Origin: Mycobacterium attenuatum | GTDB lineage: Bacteria > Actinomycetota > Actinomycetes > Mycobacteriales > Mycobacteriaceae | Length of the DNA: 64,000 nucleotides | Assembly (NCBI RefSeq): GCF_900566085.1 | Contig: NZ_UPHT01000005.1 | Location: forward strand, 36,979 to 100,978 | Reading direction: 5' to 3' | Shown here: in pieces, positions 24,161 through 35,141 of the stretch | Layout of the letters: each line of letters opens with the position of its first letter | Position numbering within the stretch: the first letter of the stretch is position 1 | Translations under genes and position numbers: made by a program | Notes under the pieces: model-generated | What the model saw: the letters and a program-made list of their open reading frames with translations, nothing else | What the model was told of the DNA's origin: nothing | Databases searched by the model: none

Positions 24161-25895
24161 CCGGTGCCGGCGGGGTGGTGGCCGCGCTGGTGGGGTTCAG
24201 GCTCGCCAGATGGCCGCTCTCCACGCCGGCGGCGGGGTCGAGTTCGCAGTCGATGATCGACGGCCCCCCCGACGCCACCGCCGCGGTCAGCGCCGCGGTC
24301 AGCTCCGCGGGGGTAGTGACGTGATATCCCTTGCCGCCGAAGGCATCTGCGAGTAGCTCATGGCGGGCGCGAGCATTGAGCACGGTAGGTGCCGGATCGC
24401 TGCCGGACGCCGGAGCCTCGTCCCCGCGGTACACGCCGCCGTTGTTGAGGATGACCACGGTCACCGGCAGGTTGTACCGGCAGATGGTCTCGATTTCCAT
24501 GCCGGAAAACCCGAATGCACTGTCCCCTTCTATCGCGACGACCGGTCGCCCGGTCTCCACCGCGGCAGCGATCGAATAGCCCATGCCGATGCCCATCACT
24601 CCCCAGGTGCCGGTGTCGAGGCGGTGGCGCGGCAACTGCATGTCGATGACATTGCGCGCCAAATCCAGCGCGTTGGCGCCTTCGTTGACCACGTAGACGT
24701 CGGGATTGTGTTGCAGCACGGCGCGAATGGCGCCGAGCGCGTTGTAGAACCGCATCGGATGCGGGTTTTCGGCCAGCCGCTCGCGCATCTTGGCGTCGTT
24801 GCGCGCCTTGCGATCCGCCAGCTCGGCGGTCCATGCCGTCGGCGCTGCGATGAGGCGTCGGGTCAGGCCGCCCAGCAGCGCCGACACCACCGAGCCGATG
24901 TCACCGGTCAGCGGTGCCGCCACGGGCCGGTTGCTGTCGAACTCCGAGGCCTCGATGTCGACCTGGATGAACTTGGCGTCGGCCGACCACTGCGGCGATT
25001 CGCCATGTCCGAGTAGCCAATTCAGCCGAGCGCCGACCAGGACGACGGTATCGGCACGTGCGATCGCCAGCGACCGGGCTGCGCCCGCGGACTGCGGATG
25101 CGAGTCCGGCAGCAGCCCCTTGGCCATCGACATCGGCAGGAACGGAATCCCGGTGGTCTCGATGAACTCGCGAATCACGTTGTCGGCCCGAGCATAAGCT
25201 GCACCCTTGCCGAGCACGATCAGCGGGCGCCGGGCCGCCGCGAGTAGCTGCAGGGCACGGTCGACCGCGTCGGCCGCGGGCAGTTGTCGCGGCGCCGGGT
25301 CGACCAGCCGCCAAACGCTGTCGTCGGCAACGGAGACATCCAACGCCTGACCGAGCACCTCGCCGGGGATGTCGAGGTAGACCCCGCCGGGCCGTCCCGA
25401 AATCGCGGCGCGAATGGCGCGCGCAACCCCAAGCCCGATGTCCTCCACCCGGTTGATCCGGTAGGCCGCCTTGACGAATGGGCGGGCGGCGTTGAGCTGG
25501 TCGATTTCCTGGTAGTCACCGCGCTGCAGATCCACGATGGACCGCCGGCTCGATCCCGAGATCTGGACCATCGGGAAGCAGTTTGCGGTTGCGTTGGCCA
25601 GCGCGGGCAGGCCGTTGAGAAACCCGGGGCCCGACGTCGTCAGGCAGATGCCGGGGCGCGCGGTGAGGAAACCGGCGGCCGCGGCCGCATTCCCGGCCGA
25701 GGCCTCATGGCGGAAGCCGACGTAGCGGATACCCGCGGCCTGGGCGGTGCGGGCGAGGTCGGTGATCGGAATGCCGACGATCCCGTAGATGGTGTCGACG
25801 TCGTTGGCCTTGAGGGCGGCGACCATGAGGTGGAATCCGTCGGTCAGGACCGGTCCGGCCGCCGTTTCGCCGGGAGATGCCGATTGGGTGGCCAT
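24144..25895 (-). CDS. oxcA: oxalyl-CoA decarboxylase (thiamine-diphosphate enzyme)
   Basis: The protein has 583 residues with the three-domain ThDP fold. The N-terminal PYR domain carries the activating Glu in GFRHEASAGNAAAAAG. A central nucleotide-binding domain follows, and the C-terminal PP domain has the GDSAFGFSGMEIET...VVILNN Mg-ThDP motif. It converts oxalyl-CoA to formyl-CoA and CO2. It corresponds to Rv0118c. It is divergent from fadD7 across about 290 bp that hold a perfect palindrome, and it is convergent with oxyS. With fadD7 it probably forms an oxalate-degradation route. Confidence 0.92.
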   Translation of the reverse strand: MATQSASPGETAAGPVLTDGFHLMVAALKANDVDTIYGIVGIPITDLARTAQAAGIRYVGFRHEASAGNAAAAAGFLTARPGICLTTSGPGFLNGLPALANATANCFPMVQISGSSRRSIVDLQRGDYQEIDQLNAARPFVKAAYRINRVEDIGLGVARAIRAAISGRPGGVYLDIPGEVLGQALDVSVADDSVWRLVDPAPRQLPAADAVDRALQLLAAARRPLIVLGKGAAYARADNVIREFIETTGIPFLPMSMAKGLLPDSHPQSAGAARSLAIARADTVVLVGARLNWLLGHGESPQWSADAKFIQVDIEASEFDSNRPVAAPLTGDIGSVVSALLGGLTRRLIAAPTAWTAELADRKARNDAKMRERLAENPHPMRFYNALGAIRAVLQHNPDVYVVNEGANALDLARNVIDMQLPRHRLDTGTWGVMGIGMGYSIAAAVETGRPVVAIEGDSAFGFSGMEIETICRYNLPVTVVILNNGGVYRGDEAPASGSDPAPTVLNARARHELLADAFGGKGYHVTTPAELTAALTAAVASGGPSIIDCELDPAAGVESGHLASLNPTSAATTPPAPVSVRG

Positions 25896-26072
25896 GGTGG
25901 CGACTCCTCGTGTCCATGTCTGAAGCGGGGAGCGGAGTGCTCCGGGCCGCGGATGTCTCGATCATCACTTTCTTTCAGTACCGGCGCGGTGTCCAAGACC
26001 GAGCTGCTATTCAGTGATTTACGTCGTCTATCGAGGGTCCTGGGCCGGTGCCCCCGCCGGCGGGAGCGCAGT

Positions 26073-26091
26073 CGATAGCCGCCGGCTATCG
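26073..26091. promoter_or_regulatory. palindrome in the oxcA/fadD7 divergent promoter, LysR-box-like
   Basis: CGATAGCC (26073-26080) and GGCTATCG (26084-26091) are perfect arms around GCC. The inner ATA-N9-TAT satisfies the LysR T-N11-A rule (T76 to A88). The site lies 98 bp before the fadD7 start and 178 bp from the oxcA start. OxyS, encoded two genes away, is the natural candidate ligand. Confidence 0.55.
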
Positions 26092-26188
26092 AGCGGTAGC
26101 GGATCAATATTGGACAAGCGGCGTTGTCACCGGCAAGGTGCTGACCAGGAGCCGATGCGGCACCAGCAACACCGGAGAGGAGCGTGCG

Positions 26189-27784
26189 ATGTCATCCATC
26201 ACCAAGTCGGTGGCTGAACAGTTCGATTCCGAGGGCTCCGGCGAATCGTCGAACCCACGGATTGCCGATCTGGTGACGGTGTCGGCGACCCGGCGGCCGG
26301 AGGCGGTGGCGCTGGTTGTGACCGCCGACCGCGTCGCGATCACCTACCGTGACGTGGTCCGGTTGGCCGACGACCTGGCCGGGCAGCTGACCAGGGCGGG
26401 CCTTTTCCCGGGGGACCGCGTGGCGCTGCGAGCGGGCAGCAATGCCGAATTCGTCGTCGCGCTGGTGGCCGCGTCGCGAGCAGATCTGGTGGTGGTCCCG
26501 TTGGATCCGGCGCTGCCCGTCGCCGACCAGCGGGCCCGCGCCGAGGCATCCGGAGCGCGCGTGGTGCTGGTGGACGGCGGCGGTCCCGACGGGGACGACG
26601 CGGCGATCAGCTGGTGGCCGCTGGCGGTGAGGGTGGGCCGCGATGACGGCGCCCTGTCGGTGCATCTGGATGCTGCCGGGGAACCGAAGCCGGTCACGTC
26701 GTCTCCCGAGGGGCTGCGACCCGACGACGCCATGATCATGTTCACCGGCGGCACGACGGGCCTGCCCAAGATGGTGCCCTGGACGCACGCAAACATCGCC
26801 AGCTCGATCAGGGCCATCATCGCCGGGTACCGGCTGGGTCCGCAGGATGCGACCGTGGCGGTGATGCCGCTATATCACGGCCACGGATTGATGGCCGCAT
26901 TGCTGTCGACCCTGGCATCAGGGGGCGCGGTGCTGTTGCCGGCGCGCGGCAAGTTCTCGGCCCACACGTTCTGGGACGACATCGAAGCCGTGCAAGCCAC
27001 CTGGTACACGGCGGTGCCCACTATTCACCAGATCCTGCTGGAGCGCGCGAAGACGGAACCGTCGGGCACCAAAGCCGCCCTGCGGTTCATCCGCAGTTGC
27101 AGCGCCCCGCTCACCCCGGAGACGGCGCAGGCGCTGCACGCGGAATTCAGCGCGCCGGTGGTCTGCGCGTTCGGCATGACCGAGGCCACCCACCAGGTGG
27201 CCACTACAGGGCCCGACGAGAAGGAAAATCCGGCAGTGTCAACCGGTTTGGTGGGCAAGTCGACGGGGCCCGAGATCCGGATCGTCGGATCCGGCGGAGT
27301 GCCGGTCGGCGCCGGCGAGGTCGGCGAGGTCTGGCTGCGCGGCCCCACCGTGGTGCGCGGCTACCTCGGCGACCCAAAGATCACCGAAGCCAACTTCACC
27401 GACGGCTGGCTGCGTACCGGCGATCTGGGGACATTGTCGGCCGACGGCGACCTGAACATCCGCGGCCGGATCAAAGAGCTGATCAACCGCGGCGGGGAGA
27501 AGATATCGCCGGAGCGCGTCGAACATGTGCTGGCCACCCATCCCAACGTCTTGGAACCAGCCGTCTTCGGCGTTCCCCACCCGCTCTACGGCGAAGCCGT
27601 CGCGGCAGTGATCGTGCCTCGTCAGCCTGCGCCGACTCCCGAAGAACTCACCGAGTTCTGCCGGGAACGCTTGGCGGCCTTTGAGATTCCCGCCACCTTC
27701 GAGCTGGCGAGCGAGCTGCCGCACACCGCGAAAGGTTCACTCGACCGTCGCGCCGTGGCCCAACGGTTCGCTCCGCCGGCGTAA
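26189..27784 (+). CDS. fadD7: acyl-CoA/oxalyl-CoA synthetase FadD7
   Basis: The protein has 531 residues from the ATG at 26189, which has GGAGAGGAG at good spacing; a start at 26048 is less likely. AMP-forming ligase motifs are FTGGTTGLPKM, FGMTEATHQ, GWLRTGDLG, GRIKELINRGGEKISPERVE and the C-terminal catalytic lysine in TAKGSLDRRAV. It resembles the plant/yeast oxalyl-CoA synthetase group (AAE3/Pcs60) more than long-chain FadDs. It is placed head-to-head with oxalyl-CoA decarboxylase, so the likely reaction is oxalate plus CoA plus ATP to oxalyl-CoA. It corresponds to Rv0119. Confidence 0.9.
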   Translation: MSSITKSVAEQFDSEGSGESSNPRIADLVTVSATRRPEAVALVVTADRVAITYRDVVRLADDLAGQLTRAGLFPGDRVALRAGSNAEFVVALVAASRADLVVVPLDPALPVADQRARAEASGARVVLVDGGGPDGDDAAISWWPLAVRVGRDDGALSVHLDAAGEPKPVTSSPEGLRPDDAMIMFTGGTTGLPKMVPWTHANIASSIRAIIAGYRLGPQDATVAVMPLYHGHGLMAALLSTLASGGAVLLPARGKFSAHTFWDDIEAVQATWYTAVPTIHQILLERAKTEPSGTKAALRFIRSCSAPLTPETAQALHAEFSAPVVCAFGMTEATHQVATTGPDEKENPAVSTGLVGKSTGPEIRIVGSGGVPVGAGEVGEVWLRGPTVVRGYLGDPKITEANFTDGWLRTGDLGTLSADGDLNIRGRIKELINRGGEKISPERVEHVLATHPNVLEPAVFGVPHPLYGEAVAAVIVPRQPAPTPEELTEFCRERLAAFEIPATFELASELPHTAKGSLDRRAVAQRFAPPA

Positions 27785-27790
27785 CCTGGG

Positions 27791-28258
27791 TCACCGCGGC
27801 GACGCGACCGAACCCCACGCCGCTCGCGCGCCGGAGTCGCCGACGCGATACGTCTGGACCAGCGTGGCCGCGGCGGCGGCCACCACCAGCAGCGTGATCA
27901 CCAGGTGCACAACGGGTTTGACGGCGAGCCCGCGTACCCGGCGGCGGTGGGCGACCGCCAGCGCCACGACGGCCGCAGCCAGTGCTGCCACGAAGTAGGA
28001 CATCGTCTCGCCGAGATCCGCGTGCTTATCAATCGCCGGCGCCTGGCCGAGCTTGCCGGCCAACCACTCGCCCGAGTCCGCGGTCAACGGCGTCACCACC
28101 AGGGTGATGACGGCCAGGGCCAGGGTCAGCCAGACCAGTTGCCGGCGGGCGGCCGGCCACAGCGCGCAGATGATCGCCAGAATCGCGGTCAGCGGACCCA
28201 GCACGACGACCAGATGGTTGAGCAATATGTGAGCCGGTAGTCCGTCGACCGTCGACAT
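27791..28258 (-). CDS. four-helix membrane protein, DUF2231-like
   Basis: The protein has 155 residues with four hydrophobic segments (about 10-35, 40-60, 85-105 and 118-138). HILLNHLVVVLGPLTAILAI near the N-terminus resembles the His-containing first helix of DUF2231 proteins. It starts 8 bases after the fusA2 stop on the same strand, so it is probably the distal gene of that operon. Its end is 6 bases from the convergent fadD7 stop. No function is established. I do not recall this gene between fadD7 and fusA2 in H37Rv. Confidence 0.65.
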   Translation of the reverse strand: MSTVDGLPAHILLNHLVVVLGPLTAILAIICALWPAARRQLVWLTLALAVITLVVTPLTADSGEWLAGKLGQAPAIDKHADLGETMSYFVAALAAAVVALAVAHRRRVRGLAVKPVVHLVITLLVVAAAAATLVQTYRVGDSGARAAWGSVASPR

Positions 28259-28266
28259 GAGCCCAG

Positions 28267-30414
28267 TTACGCGGTCGTCTTCACCCGGGCCGCAGCGGAT
28301 TCCGGCATGGGTTCGTAGCGGGCGAACGTGCGGGTGAATGATGCGGCGCCATGCGCGAGCGAGCGCAAGTCGATGGCATACCGGGTCAACTCGACCTGCG
28401 GCACTTCGGCTCTGACCACCGTGCGTTCGTTGGCGGCGGTCTCGGTGCCCAGCACCCGGCCGCGGCGTCCGGAGAGATCACCCATGACTGCGCCCACGAA
28501 ATCATCGGGCACCAGCACCGAGATCTCGTCGATCGGCTCAAGCAGGACCACCTTCGTCGCCGCAGCAGCATCCCGCAGCGCCAGTCCGCCGGCCATCTGG
28601 AACGCGAAGTCGGAGGAGTCGACGCTGTGGGCCTTGCCGTCGAGCAGGGTGACCCGCACGTCCACCACCGGATAGCCGGCGTGCACCCCCTTTTCCATCT
28701 GCGCCCGGACGCCCTTCTCCACGCTTGGGATGAATTGGCGTGGCACCGCGCCACCAACCACCTTGTCGACGAACTCGAACCCGGAGCCCTCCGGCAACGG
28801 CTCCACCTCGATGTCGCATACCCCGTACTGTCCGTGCCCGCCGGATTGCTTGACGTGACGGCCGTGGCCTTTGGCCTTGCCGGCGAGCGTTTCCCGTAGC
28901 GGTACCCGCAGTTGCACGGTGTCCACGGTGACGCCGTACCGATTGGCCAGCCCGTCGAGCACGACGCCGGCATGGGCCTCGCCCATGCACCACAGCACGA
29001 TCTGGTGGGTCTCCTGGTTCTGCTCGATCCGCAATGTCGGGTCTTCGGCGGCCAGCCGGCCCAAGCCGACCGACAATTTGTCCTCGTCGGTCTTGGCGTG
29101 CGCCTGAATCGCGATGGGCAGCAATGGCTCCGGCATTGTCCACGGCTTCAGCACCAACGGCTCGGCCTTGTCCGAGAGGGTGTCACCGGTTTCGGCGCGG
29201 CTCAGCCTGCCGATGGCGCAGATGTCGCCGGCCACCACCGCGGCGGCTGGCCGCTGCTGCTTGCCCAGCGGGAACGACAACGGTCCGATGCGTTCGTCTT
29301 CGTCGTGGTCGGGGTGGGTGTTCGCCGACCCGTTGGGGCCGCCGAAAAAGGACGAGAAATGGCCTGACACATGAACAGTGGCGTCGGGCTTGATGGTTCC
29401 GGAGAACACCCGCACCAGGCTGACCCGGCCGACGTACGGGTCCGACGTCGTCTTCACCACCTCGGCGAGCAACGGCGCGTCCACGTCGCAGGCCAACCCG
29501 GCATGTGCGGCACCCTGGGGGGTGAACACTTCCGGTAGCGGGTGTTCCATCGGAGACGGGAAGCCGCGGGTAGCCACCTCCAGCAGTTCCAGGGTGCCGA
29601 CGCCGGTGCCGCTGCACACCGGGATCACCGGAAAGAACGAGCCGCGGGCAATGGCCTTCTCCAGATCCTGGATCAGGACGGCTTCGTCGATGTCTTCGCC
29701 GCCGAGGTAGCGCTCCATCAACGACTCGTCCTCGGACTCCTCGATGATGCCTTCGATCAGGCTGCCGCGGGCCTCCTCAATGCGATCGGCCTCCGAGGGG
29801 TCCGGTGGCCGCGCGGTGCGCTTGCCGCCGGAATACTCGTAGTGCGTTTGCGACAGCAACCCGATCAGGCCCTCGCCGGCGGGCAGGTAAAGCGGTAAAA
29901 CCTTGTCGCCGAACGCCTCTTGCGCAGCAGCCAGTGCCTCCGGGTAGTTCGCCCGGGCGTGGTCCAGCTTGGTGATCACCACGGCGCGCGGCATGCCGAC
30001 TTGGCTGCATTCCTGCCAGAGAGACTTGGTCGGCTCGTCGACGCCCTCGTTCGCCGCGATGACAAACAACGCGCAGTCCGCAGCTCGCAACCCGGCGCGC
30101 AGCTCACCCACGAAATCGGCGTATCCCGGGGTGTCCACGACATTCACTTTGATGCCATCGTGGGACAGCGAGGCCACCGCGAGTCCGACCGAGCGCTGCT
30201 GGCGAATCTCCGCGTCGTCGTAGTCGCAGACCGTGGTGCCGTCGGTGACCGATCCCGGCCGCGACAGTACTCCGGCCGCGACGAGCAGCGCCTCGACCAA
30301 GGTGGTCTTGCCGCCGCCCGATGGCCCCACCAGAACCACGTTGCGAATGGTGTCCGGACCATCCGCGGTGGGTGCAGCTCCCGTCCCCTGGGAGGTACTC
30401 GCTCTGTCGGCCAT
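28267..30414 (-). CDS. fusA2: elongation factor G-like GTPase FusA2
   Basis: The protein has 715 residues from the ATG at 30414, with GGAGGAAAG upstream. G-domain motifs are GPSGGGKTT (30-38), DTPGYADF, and TKLDHA in place of the usual NKxD. Domains II to V of EF-G follow. H37Rv FusA2 (Rv0120c) has 714 residues. The M. smegmatis counterpart (EF-G2) binds guanine nucleotides but is reported not to replace EF-G in translation, so a translocase role should not be assumed. The downstream membrane gene is probably co-transcribed. Confidence 0.93.
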   Translation of the reverse strand: MADRASTSQGTGAAPTADGPDTIRNVVLVGPSGGGKTTLVEALLVAAGVLSRPGSVTDGTTVCDYDDAEIRQQRSVGLAVASLSHDGIKVNVVDTPGYADFVGELRAGLRAADCALFVIAANEGVDEPTKSLWQECSQVGMPRAVVITKLDHARANYPEALAAAQEAFGDKVLPLYLPAGEGLIGLLSQTHYEYSGGKRTARPPDPSEADRIEEARGSLIEGIIEESEDESLMERYLGGEDIDEAVLIQDLEKAIARGSFFPVIPVCSGTGVGTLELLEVATRGFPSPMEHPLPEVFTPQGAAHAGLACDVDAPLLAEVVKTTSDPYVGRVSLVRVFSGTIKPDATVHVSGHFSSFFGGPNGSANTHPDHDEDERIGPLSFPLGKQQRPAAAVVAGDICAIGRLSRAETGDTLSDKAEPLVLKPWTMPEPLLPIAIQAHAKTDEDKLSVGLGRLAAEDPTLRIEQNQETHQIVLWCMGEAHAGVVLDGLANRYGVTVDTVQLRVPLRETLAGKAKGHGRHVKQSGGHGQYGVCDIEVEPLPEGSGFEFVDKVVGGAVPRQFIPSVEKGVRAQMEKGVHAGYPVVDVRVTLLDGKAHSVDSSDFAFQMAGGLALRDAAAATKVVLLEPIDEISVLVPDDFVGAVMGDLSGRRGRVLGTETAANERTVVRAEVPQVELTRYAIDLRSLAHGAASFTRTFARYEPMPESAAARVKTTA

Positions 30415-30739
30415 CACTTTCCTCCAGTTCTTCCCAGTTCTTCTCAGGTCAGGAATCCAAGCCCCGCCCACTCCCGTAAGCGGTGCGTTCCAGTTCACAG
30501 GACGCACTCACAGGACGCCTCCACAGGACGCCTCCACAGGACGCAGTAGCAACTTTTCCCCCAACCGCCGCCCAGCACAAGGCCCGGCCGATGGGTCAAA
30601 GGGGGTGCTGCGCCGTCGTCGGCCGTGCGCGGTGCCGGGAATCCGGCGAAGACCGCCTCTGCGCGAAGGGCGCTAGTGCATCTGACGGTCGCGCCGGCCT
30701 CGCCCGGGCGCTACCAGTGTGGCCGGTGCGCTAGCGGGG
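30415..30739. other. intergenic region between fusA2 and the Rv0121c-like gene, with short tandem repeat
   Basis: This 325-bp stretch holds the fusA2 promoter side and no convincing gene. Four 13-bp units of the form (T/C)CACAGGACGC(C/A)(T/C/G) run in tandem at 30495-30546, the middle two differing by one base. Confidence 0.5.
30495..30546. repeat. 13-bp tandem repeat, four copies
   Basis: The units are TCACAGGACGCAC, TCACAGGACGCCT, CCACAGGACGCCT and CCACAGGACGCAG. They lie upstream of fusA2, about 80 bp from its start, and could be a small VNTR or a regulator-binding array. Confidence 0.7.
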
Positions 30740-31147
30740 TCAAGCATGCCAGCTGGACCAGCGCCGCACCGACACGGTGACAACCGGCCCGTTCAGCGAA
30801 ACCGATTGGTATTGGGCATATTTCATGCGCAACAGCCGATATCCGGTGCGCATGGCCGCGCCGTCGCGATGGATTGCGGCGTCTCCGTCGGCCCGGACCC
30901 ACCACAACCGGGTCCAGTCGTCGTCGTAATGGTCGACGAGCAGGCTGGCGTGCGGATTGCTCTCGATGTTGCTGAGACGCTGCAGGCGCTGGGTGGTCTT
31001 GGGCTTCGCGTCGACGGCGGTGAAAACGAGGTCTTGGTCCACCGCGAAAACCACCGGCACCAAGTGCGGGGCGCCCTCGGGCGTAATGGTTGCCAAGCGC
31101 GCTACCGGGGAGTGTGTGAAGGCGGCTTTCGGATCGAATTCGCCCAC
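30740..31147 (-). CDS. F420-dependent PPOX-class oxidoreductase (Rv0121c-like)
   Basis: The protein has 135 residues. The split-barrel flavin-reductase-like fold is visible in VARLATITPEGAPHLVPVVF, KPKTTQRLQRLSNIESNPHA and LLVDHYDDDWTRLWWVRADG. The last of these is typical of the TIGR03668-type F420-dependent enzymes of mycobacteria. It binds the deazaflavin F420 and reduces small substrates. It corresponds to Rv0121c, next to fusA2, but is separated from it by over 300 bp. The substrate is unknown. Confidence 0.85.
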   Translation of the reverse strand: MGEFDPKAAFTHSPVARLATITPEGAPHLVPVVFAVDQDLVFTAVDAKPKTTQRLQRLSNIESNPHASLLVDHYDDDWTRLWWVRADGDAAIHRDGAAMRTGYRLLRMKYAQYQSVSLNGPVVTVSVRRWSSWHA

Positions 31148-31227
31148 CGGCTCAGCCTAGTGCCCGGCCGCCGCCCGGCTCGGGCCGGCCGCCACGAAAA
31201 TCCCGGTGTGCGGGCTACCGTTACCTC

Positions 31228-31713
31228 ATGCCGGCGGAGACGCAGATCGCCAATCTCCTGTACCGCTATGCCGAGTGCATCGACGCCGGCGATCTGGAAG
31301 GGGCGGCCGCGCTCTTCGAGCACGCACGCATCCGGATCGACGCTGCCGGCAGCGACACCATCGATGCGGCGGGGCTGCTGAGCATCTGGAAGTCGTTGAT
31401 CGTTTTCTATCGCGACGGGACACCCCGAACCAAGCACCTGGTCAGTAATCCGATCATCGAGATCGACGGGCGTTCGGAAACGGCGCAGTGCCGCAGTTAC
31501 TACACCGTGCTGCAGCAGACCGAGGATTTTCCGCTGCAGACTATCGTCGCGGGCCGTTACCACGACCGGTTCGAATGCGTCGAGGGCACCTGGCGTTTTT
31601 CCTACCGCGACCTGACCCTGATCGACATGGTTGGTGATATCAGTCACCATCTGAGTTATGGCATTGCGCCGGCCGCGGAAGAGATTCGCAAATTCGGCCG
31701 CCCGGAGTCTTGA
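31228..31713 (+). CDS. SnoaL/NTF2-like domain protein
   Basis: The protein has 161 residues. It begins MPAETQIANLLYRYAECIDA, the first helices of a SnoaL_4-type cone-shaped alpha+beta barrel. The acidic GDLEGAAALFE and the Tyr/His residues (TKHLVSNPIIEIDG, AGRYHDRFECVEGTWRF) fit hydrolase, isomerase or dioxygenase-associated relatives. It is divergent from the F420 gene and upstream of pepA, separated by about 120 bp. No specific reaction can be assigned. Confidence 0.78.
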   Translation: MPAETQIANLLYRYAECIDAGDLEGAAALFEHARIRIDAAGSDTIDAAGLLSIWKSLIVFYRDGTPRTKHLVSNPIIEIDGRSETAQCRSYYTVLQQTEDFPLQTIVAGRYHDRFECVEGTWRFSYRDLTLIDMVGDISHHLSYGIAPAAEEIRKFGRPES

Positions 31714-31832
31714 GACCTGCTGAGGTGGGTATTTGGACTACGGTGATGTAGACAAAGTTGTGCTGCGTTGTGCTGCCCGGACCTAAAGGCTGGGACAATT
31801 CAGCTTCTTCCCCCGACGCAGGAGGTTACGGG

Positions 31833-32906
31833 ATGAGCAAAAAACGCCACCGCCCGTTGAGGTGGTCATGGTTGGTGGCCGTAGTGGCTGTGCTCGGGTT
31901 GGGTTTGGCCACACCGCCGGCGCCCGCGGCCGCGGGGCCGTCCACATTCGCGCTGGATCGCTTCGCCGACTACCCGGCGCTGCCGCTCGACCCGTCGGCG
32001 CTGGTCGGCCAGGTAGGGCCGCAGGTCGTCAACATCAACACCAAGCTGGGCTACAACAACGCGGTGGGAGCCGGCACCGGCATCGTCATCGACCCCAACG
32101 GCGTCGTGCTGACCAACAACCACGTGATCTCGGGCGCTACTGACATCAGCGCATTCGACGTCGGCAACGGCCAGACCTACGGCGTCGACGTGGTCGGCTA
32201 CGACCGCACCCAGGACATCGCGGTGCTGCAGTTGCGCGGAGCAGGCGGTCTGCCGACCGCCGCGATCGGCGACGGCGTCTCGATCGGCGAACCTATCGTC
32301 GCGCTGGGCAACACCGGGGGCCAGGGCGGAACCCCCCGCGCGGTGCCGGGCCGGGTGGTCGCTCTCAACCAGACCGTGCAGGCCTCGGACGCGCTCACCG
32401 GCGCCGAAGAGACACTCAACGGGCTGATCCAGGTCGACGCCGCGATCCGGCCCGGTGATTCGGGTGGTCCGATCGTCAACAACCAAGGCCAGGTGGTCGG
32501 CATCAACACGGCCGCCTCCGACAACTTCCAGCTGTCGCAGGGCGGCCAGGGCTTTGCGATTCCGATCGGCCAGGCGATGGCGATCGCCAACCAGATCCGC
32601 TCCGGAGGCGGCTCGCCCACGGTGCACGTCGGGCCCACCGCCTTCCTCGGCCTGGGTGTCGTCGACAACAACGGCAACGGCGCCCGGGTTCAGCGAGTGG
32701 TGGGGACCGCACCCGCCGCGTCGATCGGCATCTCCAACGGTGACGTGGTCACCGCTGTCGACGGCGTCGCGATCAGCTCGGCCACCGCCTTGTCGGATGT
32801 GCTCAACGGGCACCATCCCGGAGACGTCGTCTCGATCAGCTGGCTGTCCAAGTCGGGGGTTGCGCGTACCGAAAACGTGACGCTGGCGGAAGGGCCGCCA
32901 GCCTGA
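31833..32906 (+). CDS. pepA: secreted serine protease PepA (HtrA/DegP-like, PDZ)
   Basis: The protein has 357 residues from the ATG at 31833, with AGGAGG upstream. A signal peptide covers about 1-34 (WSWLVAVVAVLGLGLATPPAPAA-type core). The trypsin-like triad is His97 (TNNHV), Asp128 (DRTQDIAVL) and Ser210 (GDSGGP). A C-terminal PDZ domain begins near residue 255. It is exported and degrades or processes envelope or secreted proteins. It corresponds to Rv0125 (PepA, 355 residues). It lies upstream of treS, separated by about 110 bp. Confidence 0.94.
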   Translation: MSKKRHRPLRWSWLVAVVAVLGLGLATPPAPAAAGPSTFALDRFADYPALPLDPSALVGQVGPQVVNINTKLGYNNAVGAGTGIVIDPNGVVLTNNHVISGATDISAFDVGNGQTYGVDVVGYDRTQDIAVLQLRGAGGLPTAAIGDGVSIGEPIVALGNTGGQGGTPRAVPGRVVALNQTVQASDALTGAEETLNGLIQVDAAIRPGDSGGPIVNNQGQVVGINTAASDNFQLSQGGQGFAIPIGQAMAIANQIRSGGGSPTVHVGPTAFLGLGVVDNNGNGARVQRVVGTAPAASIGISNGDVVTAVDGVAISSATALSDVLNGHHPGDVVSISWLSKSGVARTENVTLAEGPPA

Positions 32907-33014
32907 TCTACGCGGCGATGATCACTGTCGGCAGGTCAATTCGGTTGCGCCGGCAGTGATTGCCCGCATGGTTCCCGAAGTTCCGCCTCGGGTACTCGTG
33001 GCATCGTGGAGTTG

Positions 33015-34826
<1,812 letters not shown>

Positions 34827-34829
<3 letters not shown>

Positions 34830-35139
34830 CTTGCGCCGACGATGCAGAGCGTAAGCGATGAGGAGGAGCGGCGCTGATGACCGCGCCGGCGACGATGCAG
34901 AGCGTAAGCGATGAGGAGGAGCGGCGCTGATGACCGCGCCGGCGACGATGCAGAGCGTAAGCGATGAGGAGGAGCGGCGCTGATGACCGCGCCGGCGACG
35001 ATGCAGAGCGTAAGCGATGAGGAGGAGCGGCGCTGATGACCGCGCCGGCGACGATGCAGAGCGTAAGCGATGAGGAGGAGCGGCGCTGATGACCGCGCCG
35101 GCGACGATGCAGAGCGTAAGCGATGAGGAGGAGCGGCGC
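34827..35139 (+). repeat. MIRU array (MIRU-02 locus type), five exact 53-bp units plus one degenerate unit
   Basis: Five identical 53-bp units start at 34875, 34928, 34981, 35034 and 35087, each beginning TGATGACCGCGCCGGCG and ending GAGGAGGAGCGGCGC. A shorter degenerate unit precedes them from 34827. The sequence matches the mycobacterial interspersed repetitive unit, and H37Rv has MIRU-02 (VNTR 0154) at this same treS/mak junction. Each unit holds a 17-codon ORF ([17 protein letters not shown]) whose TGA overlaps the next ATG by one base (TGATG), with a GAGGAGGAG before each ATG. The chain runs without a gap from the treS stop to the mak ATG, so the array can carry ribosomes across the junction. 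Confidence 0.96.
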
Positions 35140-35141
35140 TG

